64,000 nt of DNA from contig JAFSSM010000037.1 in the NCBI GenBank assembly GCA_017451025.1, positions 1 through 64,000 of the forward strand. The letters run 5' to 3'. Below the pieces are notes generated by a model. The model was not told where the DNA came from. It did not search any database and was given only the letters and a program-made list of their open reading frames with translations. The position numbers and the translations under genes were made by a program. Origin of the DNA: Synergistaceae bacterium. Lineage in GTDB: Bacteria > Synergistota > Synergistia > Synergistales > Aminobacteriaceae. This document shows positions 1 through 7,480 of the stretch, in pieces. The number at the start of each line of letters is the position of its first letter. The first letter of the stretch is position 1.

Positions 1-1557
1 AGGCTGACCGTCGGGCGTGTGGAACTTCGTGCCGAACTGCGTGTGATAGTTCGCGTTCTCGAGTCCTGCGATTGTTCCGAAAGCGTAATTGTTCATGACA
101 ACCCACGTGCACGCTATGCCTTCCTCAACTGCCGTAGCCATGCATGTCGGGTTTACGCCGAAGCCGCCGTCGCCGATAAGGGCAATGCATATCTTGTCGG
201 GAGCAGCTTTCTTTCCGCCGAGAACTGCCGATGCGCCGAAGCCCATTGTTGCCAGTCCTGACGAGTGATGAACTGTTCCGGGAATGGTAATCGTGAACTG
301 CTGGGCTACGCCGTTCTTGTTCCAGCCTACGTCGGTGAAGATGAGTGCGTCTTCAGGGATGGCTTCCTTTACGTCCTTGAGGATTCTCTGCGGGGTCATC
401 GGGAAGCGCAGGTCTTCGGTGATTGCCTTGACGGATTCCTTGAACTCTGCCTTTGCCTTCGCGATGCCCTCACGCAGTCCGGGCCTCTTGATGCCTTCGG
501 GCTTGATAGCTTTTGCTGCCTCGAGAATCTGAGCGAGTGCGAGCTTCAGGTCAGCGACTGCACCGATCTCTACGGGGTAGTTCCTGCCGATTTCTGTCGG
601 GTCAATGTCGATCTGCAAGAATTTCGTTACAGCGGGGTCAAACGTTACGCCCTGATACCAGCTTGACGAGTCGGCCTCTGCAAAACGTGTTCCGAGCGCA
701 AGAATAATATCTGCGTTGAGCGTGAATGCGTGTGTGTGCGCAAGTCCCCAGAAGCCGGTCTGTCCGACCATGAGGGGATGAAGGTCGCTTACACAGCCCT
801 GACCCATAAGGGTACGTGAAATCGGGATGTCGAGGAACTCAGCGAGTGCCGCCAGCTCAGCCGAAGCCTGAGCGAGAAGGATTCCGCCGCCAGCATGAAT
901 AACAGGAGCCTTTGCGTCAATGAGCTTCTGTGCGATTGCCTTTGCACATGCCGGATCGAGTGCGGGCTTCACTGTTACGTGGCTGTCCTTGTAGGTGCGG
1001 GCGAAGAGGTCTTCCTCAATCTCCCTGCTCCAAATGTCCATAGGCATATCAATTAAGACGGGGCCGGGTCTCCCTGACTCTGCGAGCCTGAAAGCCTTAT
1101 CCAGAATGTCGGGCAGTGCTTCAGCGTCGTCAACTCTCCAGCAGCGTTTGCACACAGGCTCAAGCATTCTGTACTGCGTCGCGTCGCCGTGCATGTTGAC
1201 TTCCTGGTGAGGGTGCTTGCCGTAGTAGTAGCTCGGTACGTCGCCGGCGAATACTACCATCGGGATCGAGTCGAACGCGGCATTTGCTACGCCTGTGAGG
1301 ACGTTGGTGATGCCAGGCCCTAAGTGGCACATTACGACAGAGGCTTTGTGCGTAACTCTTGCATAACCGTCTGCGGCTGTTGAGGCAACTGCTTCATGCC
1401 TGTTGGAGATGTAACGGAGTTTTCCGCCCTTCTCGAGGTTGCGGTTGATTGCGTCGAGCATTCCGATAACGGTGTGGCCGCAGAGGCCGAAGATGTAACG
1501 GACATCCCTGCGTTCAAGGTAATCGACTATGAGATCAGCAACCAGCTTTTTGCTCAT
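1..1557 (-). CDS. TPP-dependent acetolactate synthase-like enzyme (3' end cut off)
   Basis: Thiamine-diphosphate-dependent enzyme of the superfamily that holds acetolactate synthase, glyoxylate carboligase and oxalyl-CoA decarboxylase; it would decarboxylate a 2-oxo acid or join C2 units in the cytoplasm. The frame opens at an ATG at 1557, eleven bases after a GGAGG box (1569-1573), and runs off the left edge, so 519 residues are visible and the C-terminus is missing. The N-terminal PYR domain has the catalytic Glu in RHEAVAS (residue 55). The TPP/Mg motif GDGG with a downstream Asn lies near residue 460. A central NAD/FAD-fold type domain lies between them. The substrate cannot be told from sequence alone, and no small regulatory subunit is adjacent, which argues mildly against a biosynthetic IlvB. 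Confidence 0.85.
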   Translation of the reverse strand, partial: MSKKLVADLIVDYLERRDVRYIFGLCGHTVIGMLDAINRNLEKGGKLRYISNRHEAVASTAADGYARVTHKASVVMCHLGPGITNVLTGVANAAFDSIPMVVFAGDVPSYYYGKHPHQEVNMHGDATQYRMLEPVCKRCWRVDDAEALPDILDKAFRLAESGRPGPVLIDMPMDIWSREIEEDLFARTYKDSHVTVKPALDPACAKAIAQKLIDAKAPVIHAGGGILLAQASAELAALAEFLDIPISRTLMGQGCVSDLHPLMVGQTGFWGLAHTHAFTLNADIILALGTRFAEADSSSWYQGVTFDPAVTKFLQIDIDPTEIGRNYPVEIGAVADLKLALAQILEAAKAIKPEGIKRPGLREGIAKAKAEFKESVKAITEDLRFPMTPQRILKDVKEAIPEDALIFTDVGWNKNGVAQQFTITIPGTVHHSSGLATMGFGASAVLGGKKAAPDKICIALIGDGGFGVNPTCMATAVEEGIACTWVVMNNYAFGTIAGLENANYHTQFGTKFHTPDGQP

Positions 1558-1725
1558 GCGTGATAATACCTCCTTAACATATTTGAGTGTGAATGTGAGT
1601 GAAATAAATTTTAGTGGAAACGTGAATAGGATAGTAGAAATTAATTCACTAGTCAATTGCAGATATACTTACGTGCGAGAAAAAAGCTCACTGGAATTTA
1701 CTGCAAAACGGGTTAAATAATTTTT

Positions 1726-2187
1726 TCAGTTTCTCTCCGGGTGATACCATTCATTGTAAACCTTCAGAGTTGCGTCATATTTGGACTGGCTGCCGGAATA
1801 AAATTTATTGTATGGTTCTCTGTCCACCAGATTACCGATCTCAGTGAAATACATTAACCTGAACCGTTCCCTGTCAATCTTGCCGTCATTATATTTCCCG
1901 CAGGCATCTTCATAGGCGTTGAGGTAAATTTCTTCCGCTGCAAGATATGCATTTTGAAACACTTCATTATCGGGGGCTTGCGCTAACTTCATCCCCATCG
2001 ACAGAACTTTATCATATGCATCATTGATTGCAGTTCGTATTTGTGTCTCTAGAGCACCTAAAGCCGCCTGTGTTTGTATCTTCACCATATCATTATACTT
2101 TTTCTGCAGATTCCAATAGTTATAATAGTTTAGCAGCGAAGCAAGCAGGGAAATTACAGATATAGATAAACTGATGACTGCAATCAT
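1726..2187 (-). CDS. small membrane-anchored protein of unknown function
   Basis: I do not recognise this 153-residue protein. Residues 1-22 form one strongly hydrophobic helix with no cleavage site, so it is probably an N-terminal membrane anchor. The rest is a mainly helical, charged soluble domain rich in Tyr, Asn and Glu. Its ATG overlaps the stop of the upstream 85-residue gene by four bases, so the two are almost certainly translated together. The surrounding DNA is AT-rich compared with the rest of the window, which suggests accessory DNA next to the glycan locus. Nothing indicates a catalytic function. Confidence 0.6.
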   Translation of the reverse strand: MIAVISLSISVISLLASLLNYYNYWNLQKKYNDMVKIQTQAALGALETQIRTAINDAYDKVLSMGMKLAQAPDNEVFQNAYLAAEEIYLNAYEDACGKYNDGKIDRERFRLMYFTEIGNLVDREPYNKFYSGSQSKYDATLKVYNEWYHPERN

Positions 2188-2441
2188 GATTTTTCCCTTC
2201 TTTGAGCTTTGTCTATTATGCTGTGAAACATCTGCATAACTGTCAGGACTTTTCCGTTATCGAACTGTTCTAGAACTGCGCCGAAACTTCCAAGCTCATC
2301 ATCAAGAAACTGCAGTACATCGTCGACATCTCTGCGTGATGGCAAAGCGAGCAGGAGGTTTGCATTTTTAGTGATGTTGTCTGCCGATGGATTTTGCCTG
2401 ATATTTTCTGCCAGCTTGCGAGCAAATTCTTTCTTGGTCAT
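2184..2441 (-). CDS. small hypothetical protein paired with the downstream membrane protein
   Basis: Unrecognised protein of 85 residues, charged and predicted helical, with no signal peptide or membrane segment. An AAGGAGA box lies about 12 bases before the ATG, a little far. It ends in a four-base ATGA overlap with the next gene (1726-2187), so both form a two-gene unit. The size and pairing recall toxin-antitoxin or small regulatory pairs, but no motif supports that. Confidence 0.5.
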   Translation of the reverse strand: MTKKEFARKLAENIRQNPSADNITKNANLLLALPSRRDVDDVLQFLDDELGSFGAVLEQFDNGKVLTVMQMFHSIIDKAQRREKS

Positions 2442-2539
2442 ACTGGTACATATTCTCCTTGAACTTTTCGTGAATTATAGCAAAATTTTTGTAATACAGG
2501 TGTAGAATATCATAAAATTCACGGAAAGGGACGTTGACA

Positions 2540-2608
2540 GTGATTAATAATTCGGCTAAACTGCTTGACCGCAGACCGCAGACCGCACTAACTATTCCCA
2601 AAAACTAA
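2540..2608 (+). other. leader ORF across a heptamer repeat, out of frame with the GT4 gene
   Basis: A GTG at 2540 follows a GGAAAGGG ribosome-binding-like box with about nine bases between. It opens a 22-codon frame that crosses the (GACCGCA)3 tract and stops at TAA 2606-2608. The glycosyltransferase frame downstream has no ATG, GTG or TTG between its last in-frame stop (2566-2568) and the conserved N-terminal residues. Adding one 7-base unit would move this leader into the glycosyltransferase frame. I infer that this is the true 5' end of that gene, shown here in the off state. Confidence 0.55.
2567..2587 (+). repeat. heptanucleotide tandem repeat (GACCGCA)3
   Basis: Three perfect head-to-tail copies of GACCGCA lie between a candidate GTG start and the GT4 glycosyltransferase frame. 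Seven bases is not a multiple of three, so each gain or loss of a unit changes the frame of translation downstream. Confidence 0.9.
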
Positions 2609-2673
2609 GAGTACTTTACGTAACTAACTACGATGGTCTTGGAGGAGGAGCTGCTTTCGCTGTATGCTCACTG

Positions 2674-3744
2674 ATGCGTGACATGAAGGAACGCTATAAC
2701 GTTGAGCCGGTCTTGCTAGCAAAACAGGAGAGCAAATTTTCCAGGCTGTGCCGCAAAAATGGCATCGAGGTCATTGTTCAAAGGTATTATTCATGGTCAA
2801 ACAGCAGAAATACATTCATCAACAGGCTCAAGGGTTACGTAAAAAACTTCCTAAACGCAATATACTTCCGCAGAAAAGTTCTCAGCCTCTTCGAAAACGA
2901 ACATTTCGACATCATTCACACCAACTCATCAATTACGGACATGGGCGACACAATCGCAAATCACTATCACATTCCTCATGTCTGGCATCTCAGGGAGTAC
3001 GGGTATTATTACTCCTATCCAGAAGATAACGTGAGAGCCAAACATGCGAGAACGACAATGAACGTAGTCATCTCGCAATTCAGCTACGACATATACACCA
3101 GCCAAAATAAACTATGCAGTCCTCAAAACACCAAAGTCATTTACGATGGTATTAATATTTCCGCCCCTTTCACAAAACGACCTCCCAGCCACAAACATAT
3201 ACACTTCTGCATGACTGGCAACTTTGATTTCATCAAGAACCAGATGATGGCCGCAAAAGCCTGCGAAAAACTCAGAGCATTAACTCCAAATTTCACCCTC
3301 CACTTCGTCGGCAAAGATACAAAAGGTTACGCAAGAAGCGTGAAGAATTTTGTGCGCTCGCACGGCCTTGAAGACTGTGTGAAGTTCTGGGGAGAACGCA
3401 GTGATGTCGGAGAAATCCTCCGCGATATGGACGTTGGGCTGATAACTTCGGAGAGAGAGGGCTTCGGGCGTGTTACAGTTGAGTACATGCTAAATTACAT
3501 GCCGGTTATCGGTACGGACGCAGGAGCTACTCCCGAAATTGTCGTTGACGGCGAAACAGGATACATAGTGCCGCTCAATGACCCTGACAAAATAGCGGAA
3601 ATCATGTACAGCTTCATTGAGCACCCCGAACAAATTCCAGCTATGGGCATGAAGGGGCGTGAACGTGCTGTGCAGAACTTCTCGCTTGAACGCAATACCG
3701 ACGAAATTTATGCGCTGTATCAGGAAATTCTTGGCCGCAGATAA
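2674..3744 (+). CDS. GT4-type glycosyltransferase, possibly phase-off
   Basis: Retaining glycosyltransferase of the GT4/GT-B kind, expected to move a sugar from a nucleotide donor onto a surface-glycan precursor at the cytoplasmic face of the membrane. The C-terminal domain has the E-x7-E donor-binding motif (EGFGRVTVE) followed by the usual DAGATPEIV loop. ATG 2674 is only the first start available in frame: the typical N-terminal strand and glycine loop (RVLYVTNYDG, then LGGGAAF) is encoded upstream, from about 2602, without any start codon. The complete gene therefore seems to begin at GTG 2540, on the far side of a heptamer repeat in another frame. Internal initiation at 2674 would lose the glycine loop and probably give an inactive protein. 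Neighbours are an ABC ATPase fragment and a fucosyltransferase. Confidence 0.8.
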   Translation: MRDMKERYNVEPVLLAKQESKFSRLCRKNGIEVIVQRYYSWSNSRNTFINRLKGYVKNFLNAIYFRRKVLSLFENEHFDIIHTNSSITDMGDTIANHYHIPHVWHLREYGYYYSYPEDNVRAKHARTTMNVVISQFSYDIYTSQNKLCSPQNTKVIYDGINISAPFTKRPPSHKHIHFCMTGNFDFIKNQMMAAKACEKLRALTPNFTLHFVGKDTKGYARSVKNFVRSHGLEDCVKFWGERSDVGEILRDMDVGLITSEREGFGRVTVEYMLNYMPVIGTDAGATPEIVVDGETGYIVPLNDPDKIAEIMYSFIEHPEQIPAMGMKGRERAVQNFSLERNTDEIYALYQEILGRR

Positions 3745-3772
3745 ATCAAACCTGCTCAGGTGCTCGACAAAG

Positions 3773-3916
3773 TTAATCCTGCTATACAAGGAATATTCGC
3801 GCGGGAACAGAAAATTTTCTGCGCTAGACAGCATCAATTTTGAGGTCAAGGCCGGAGATTTCGTGAACATAATCTGCCGTTCAGGCTCCGGCAAATCCAC
3901 ATTGCTGAAGAAGTAA
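3773..3916 (+). pseudogene. N-terminal fragment of an ABC transporter ATPase
   Basis: About 48 codons resemble the first part of a LolD/MacB-type ABC ATPase: an RGNRKFSALDSINF stretch, an EVKAGDFV strand, and a Walker A motif that reads CRSGSGKST instead of GRSGSGKST. The frame stops two codons after the P-loop region. There is no Q-loop, signature or Walker B, and no plausible start codon for this fragment alone. It is the remains of a gene, probably left by a deletion or recombination in the glycan locus. Confidence 0.7.
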
Positions 3917-3987
3917 TGTCTTTTTGCGGCAAGTGAAGTTTTGTGTGCTATAATCCTGCAAAATTTCTCAGGAAGGAGCTTGACAAA

Positions 3988-4050
3988 ATGGCTGTAACTG
4001 CTAAACTTGACCAGACCAGACCAGACCAGACCAGCCTTATTGTCTCCTAA
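3988..4050 (+). other. leader ORF across a pentamer repeat before the fucosyltransferase
   Basis: An ATG at 3988, preceded by a strong AGGAAGGAG box, opens a 20-codon frame that crosses (GACCA)5 and stops at TAA 4048-4050. The three possible frames after the repeat end differently: at 4048 (present state), at 4055, or at TGA 4098-4100, which overlaps the fucosyltransferase ATG as ATGA. It could be a translational-coupling leader switched by repeat number, or just the 5' remnant of another lost gene. Confidence 0.45.
4009..4033 (+). repeat. pentanucleotide tandem repeat (GACCA)5
   Basis: Five perfect copies of GACCA lie inside a short leader ORF, 64 bases before the ATG of the fucosyltransferase gene. 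A five-base unit shifts the reading frame whenever the copy number changes. Confidence 0.92.
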
Positions 4051-4096
4051 CAGGTAATCCCAATAACTATAATTCAGCCGGAAAGTGTGTGCGCAA

Positions 4097-5026
4097 ATGA
4101 TTATTACGCACATCATGCACTCTGCCGGAATGGGCAATCAGATGTTCATGTATGCCGCAGGACTAGCCGCAGCTTCCAGGCTGAAGACAGAGCTTAAGTT
4201 AGGGACTTGGAATTTTGAGAGCCTAACCACTGAGGGCAGGCATTATCACCTCGGGTGTTTCCCGCAAATTACCGAACAAGAAGCGTCATTCACCGAAACC
4301 TTCAAGATAACTCCCAGCACTGCCCTGAAAAATCTGCTCATACGCAAACCCTTGCGCAGATACCACCTGTTCAGAAGAGTTATACGCAAAATCCTGAACA
4401 AGACCGCCAGGCTTGAAAGAGGAGTGTATATGCCTGACTATGATTCATGGTCGCCGGAGTTCCTGAAAATTAAGGACAACACATTTATTTCCGGCTATTG
4501 GGAGTCAGAAAAGATATTTGCAGAAATATCCGGCCTTGTTCGCAGAAAATTCACCTTCTCTCCCGAATGTTTCAGCCCCGAATTATCCGCAAAGGTGCAA
4601 TCATGCAATTCTGTAGCTGTTCACGTGCGCAGAGGGGATAAGGCAATCGATAACCCCATACATCTCGCCTCAAATGAACATTACCTGAAAATAGCTCTCG
4701 AAAAAATTTCAGGTCTCACGGAAAATCCCAAGTTCTTCGTCTTTAGTGATGATATTGCCTGGTGCAGGCATAACCTCCCAAAGATTCATGAAGCAGATTA
4801 CTCGTTCATTGAGGGCCGTACTCCACCGCAGGATATGGCACTGATGACGATATGCCGCCATGTCGTGGTGGGTGTGTCTACATTCAGCTGGTGGGGTGCC
4901 TGGCTCAACGAGAATCCCGGCAAGATAATAATTGCTCCGGACGTACGCTTATGGTACAAGGACGGAGCGTATAACCATGAAGACAGAAAGTATTTGCTGC
5001 CGGAAAATTGGATAACTATCGGCTAA
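4097..5026 (+). CDS. GT11 alpha-1,2-fucosyltransferase-like glycosyltransferase
   Basis: Member of glycosyltransferase family 11, whose characterised bacterial members transfer fucose from GDP-fucose to galactose in surface polysaccharide or LPS. The 309-residue product opens with the family motif (GMGNQMFMYAAGLA). It has the donor-binding HVRRGD motif near the middle and the C-terminal STFSWWGAWLN motif. I chose ATG 4097; a GTG at 4085 is in frame but sits directly on its own GGAAA box. The short ORF upstream contains (GACCA)5 and in one of its three frames would end on this start codon. The stop overlaps the convergent nikR stop by four bases. The acceptor sugar is unknown, and no GDP-fucose synthesis genes are in the window. 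Confidence 0.88.
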   Translation: MIITHIMHSAGMGNQMFMYAAGLAAASRLKTELKLGTWNFESLTTEGRHYHLGCFPQITEQEASFTETFKITPSTALKNLLIRKPLRRYHLFRRVIRKILNKTARLERGVYMPDYDSWSPEFLKIKDNTFISGYWESEKIFAEISGLVRRKFTFSPECFSPELSAKVQSCNSVAVHVRRGDKAIDNPIHLASNEHYLKIALEKISGLTENPKFFVFSDDIAWCRHNLPKIHEADYSFIEGRTPPQDMALMTICRHVVVGVSTFSWWGAWLNENPGKIIIAPDVRLWYKDGAYNHEDRKYLLPENWITIG

Positions 5027-5439
5027 AGTTCAGCTGTAACATTGATGTTGAGACTCTTGATGCCGCGTATCTTCCTCAGGGCTTCGATTAACTCCTGTAT
5101 ATCTTGAGCCTGGCCTTTAGTGATTACGCACTCAAGGCACGTCTCGTGATTCAGGTGCACGTGCGTCGAACAGATTATCACCTGGCCGTAATCGTGCTGA
5201 GCTGCTGTGAGCTGACGGGTAAGTTCCGGGAGGTGATGGTCATACACAATCGTGATCGTAGCGCACACCTCCCCTCCCGAACATCGCCAGCGTTCCGACG
5301 AAATATAGCTTCTCATTAAAGTCCTGACTGCCTCAGAACGATTCTGAAGGTTCTCCGAGTAATAACTCTCCTCAAATTCCGACAAAAGACTTTCGGGAAT
5401 CGTTATGCTGAACCGAATTAGCTTGTCCTCATTGTTCAT
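5023..5439 (-). CDS. nikR: nickel-responsive repressor NikR
   Basis: Ribbon-helix-helix repressor that binds operator DNA when loaded with nickel. Residues 1-50 form the RHH domain (strand RFSITIP, then helices through SEAVRTLMRSY). Residues 58-136 form the ACT-like metal-binding domain. The four high-affinity nickel ligands can be seen: His82, His93 and His95 in THVHLNH, and Cys101 in CLEC, matching His76, His87, His89 and Cys95 of the Escherichia coli protein. Length of 138 is normal. No nickel transporter, hydrogenase or urease gene is adjacent, so its targets lie elsewhere. A stable hairpin stands 26-56 bases upstream. Confidence 0.93.
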   Translation of the reverse strand: MNNEDKLIRFSITIPESLLSEFEESYYSENLQNRSEAVRTLMRSYISSERWRCSGGEVCATITIVYDHHLPELTRQLTAAQHDYGQVIICSTHVHLNHETCLECVITKGQAQDIQELIEALRKIRGIKSLNINVTAEL

Positions 5440-5463
5440 TGATATTCCTCCCTATTGATAATC

Positions 5464-5494
5464 CCCCGCAGCTTAACTTGGCCGCAGGGGACTC
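5464..5494 (-). terminator. hairpin between the S9 peptidase gene and nikR
   Basis: On the minus strand CCCCTGCGGC pairs along ten positions (two G-T) with GCTGCGGGGG across an eight-base loop. The following bases are ATTATC rather than a T run, so it is either a weak terminator after the S9 peptidase or a leader structure in front of nikR. Confidence 0.45.
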
Positions 5495-5519
5495 TTTCTG
5501 TGTGCGTAAACACTTTATT

Positions 5520-7403
5520 TTAGCGGGAACCTAAATGTTTTCTGAAGAACTCCTCGAGCTGACGGTAGAAGTCAAAGCGATTCTCCTCGTTGTGGAAACC
5601 GTGCCCCTCGTTGTCCTTCACCATGTACACAACATCTTTTCCGTTCTTCCTCACTGCCTCGACTATCTGGTCGGACTCTGCCTTGTTCACCCGCGGGTCA
5701 TTAGCTCCCTGCGCAACAAACAGCGGAATCTTTATCTGGTCAGCGTGAAATACCGGCGATACTGCCTCCAGCAATTCCTTATCCTTTGACGGGTCGCCTA
5801 TCTCCTCGTACTCCATCTCCCTGAACGGTTCCCAGTATGGCGGAATGCTCTCAAGAAGTGTGAACAGGTTCGACGGCCCTACATAACTTACCGCGCAGGT
5901 GTAGAGGTCCGGCGTAAATGTTGCTCCTGCCAGTGCCGCATATCCCCCGTAACTTCCGCCGTAAATCGCCAGTCTCGTTTTGTCGGCTATTCCCTGCTCA
6001 ACTGCCCAGAGTACTCCGTCAGTAACGTCGTCCTGCATTTTCCGTCCCCACTGCTTGAACCCGGCCTGCCAGAAAGATTTACCGTAGCCTGTTGAACCGC
6101 GATAATTCACCTGCAGCACAGCTATTCCCCTGTTCGCGAGGAACTGTGCCTCTGAGTCGAATCCCCACGTATCACGTGCACTTGGCCCTCCGTGCGGAAT
6201 AACGACAAGCGGCAAATCATGTGAGCTTGCCCCCACAGGCAGAGTCAGGTAGCCGTTAATCGTCAGGCCGTCGCGTGCTGAGTAGGTTATCGGCCTCATC
6301 GGTGCCATCTGTTCCTCTTTGAGCCACGTGGACAAATCAGCCAGTTTCGACATGGAATTATCCTTGCGGTCGTAAAGATAGTATGTGCCTCTCGTCCTGT
6401 CGTTGTACGTCCTAACAACAACTCTGCGCTCGTCGTCGTCAATATCTGCGACGCTCACTTCATAGTTCGGGAAAAATGCTTCGAGTGCGTTCTGCAGTTC
6501 TTCCCTGTCCGCGTCGAAGAACTTGTAGTGCCTTCTGTCAGTCAGATACACTACACCGGTGATTACCTTGCGCTTCTTCGAGTGAAGCAGTCCTCCTACG
6601 TCCACTTCAGGATGCTCGAACACAAGATCAAGGGTCTCGTTTTTTTCCGGGTCAAACGTGAAAATTGCGGCTTTATCACGGCTAAGATTGCTCTCAACGT
6701 ACATCAGCTTGTTGTCGTACGCAAACATAATAGGCGTAAATGTTTCCTTGAAGTTTGTGGTGATAAGCGTCCTGAACTCGTCGGCTTCCGTTGTGCGGTA
6801 AAGAATGCTGGTGTTCACGCCGTCAGTTGCGGCGGCCGCACGAAGTTTTCCGTCGTGGTCGGTCATCCAGCCCGTAATGTTGCCGGGATTCTCGGCGATA
6901 AGTTCAAGCTCTCCCGTGTCAATGTTACACCTGTACACGTCGAATACTTCAGGATTCTTCTGGTTCATGTCTATGAGCATGTGCACGGGGTCATCTTCAA
7001 GGTCATCAAGAATCCCTGCTTTCACTTTCTCAAAAGGAGTTAAGTCTCTGGCTTCTCCTCCCTTGATGTCAATGATATATACGTGAAAATTTTCGTCGCC
7101 GCCAGAATCCTGAGCGTAAACTATGCGGTCATTGCCCTTCCAGAAAAATCCGGCTATATCACGTTCTGTCGCTGAGGTTATGCGTTTTTCTACTCCTGTC
7201 GAAATTTCGCGCACATAGACGTTCATTCTGTGTTCCCAAGGACGTGCAAAAGCCAGGCGCGTACCGTCCGGAGAGATTGAGAAGGCGGCTGTTTCCGGAT
7301 TACGGAAAAAGTCCTCCATAGGCAAAAGCGGAGGCATGGCGGCAAGAGCCGGGCCTATCGGCATGACGAACAGCATCACCGTAAAAATGAATAATAATCT
7401 CAT
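5520..7403 (-). CDS. secreted S9-family prolyl oligopeptidase-type peptidase
   Basis: Serine peptidase of family S9 (acylaminoacyl-peptidase/dipeptidyl aminopeptidase type), expected to release amino acids or dipeptides from oligopeptides in the periplasm. I start it at ATG 7403 because an AAAGGGGAGA box precedes it and the protein then begins with a clean signal peptide (RLLFIFTVMLFV, cleaved near PALAA); the frame itself is open 18 codons further. The N-terminal two thirds form a WD40-like beta-propeller (for example FSISPDGTRLAFARP). The C-terminal alpha/beta-hydrolase domain has the nucleophile Ser in GGSYGGYA, the Asp in GANDPRVN and the His in EGHGFHNE. Final length is 627, normal for the family. 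It is divergent from folP across a 77-base gap. Confidence 0.92.
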   Translation of the reverse strand: MRLLFIFTVMLFVMPIGPALAAMPPLLPMEDFFRNPETAAFSISPDGTRLAFARPWEHRMNVYVREISTGVEKRITSATERDIAGFFWKGNDRIVYAQDSGGDENFHVYIIDIKGGEARDLTPFEKVKAGILDDLEDDPVHMLIDMNQKNPEVFDVYRCNIDTGELELIAENPGNITGWMTDHDGKLRAAAATDGVNTSILYRTTEADEFRTLITTNFKETFTPIMFAYDNKLMYVESNLSRDKAAIFTFDPEKNETLDLVFEHPEVDVGGLLHSKKRKVITGVVYLTDRRHYKFFDADREELQNALEAFFPNYEVSVADIDDDERRVVVRTYNDRTRGTYYLYDRKDNSMSKLADLSTWLKEEQMAPMRPITYSARDGLTINGYLTLPVGASSHDLPLVVIPHGGPSARDTWGFDSEAQFLANRGIAVLQVNYRGSTGYGKSFWQAGFKQWGRKMQDDVTDGVLWAVEQGIADKTRLAIYGGSYGGYAALAGATFTPDLYTCAVSYVGPSNLFTLLESIPPYWEPFREMEYEEIGDPSKDKELLEAVSPVFHADQIKIPLFVAQGANDPRVNKAESDQIVEAVRKNGKDVVYMVKDNEGHGFHNEENRFDFYRQLEEFFRKHLGSR

Positions 7404-7480
7404 TGTGGAAAGTCTCCCCTTTGTGAAAAAATATGAATTGATTTTATCATGCCACAAAACAAAGGAGAAAAAACGAATCT

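Noticed and set aside
2368-2601. 77-codon minus-strand open frame over the GT4 leader
   Set aside because: It overlaps the small hypothetical gene in another frame and crosses the heptamer repeat; no ribosome site or known motif.
7404-7480. Divergent promoters between the S9 peptidase gene and folP
   Set aside because: Promoters must be here, but the AT-rich 77 bases allow several weak matches and none is good enough to list.
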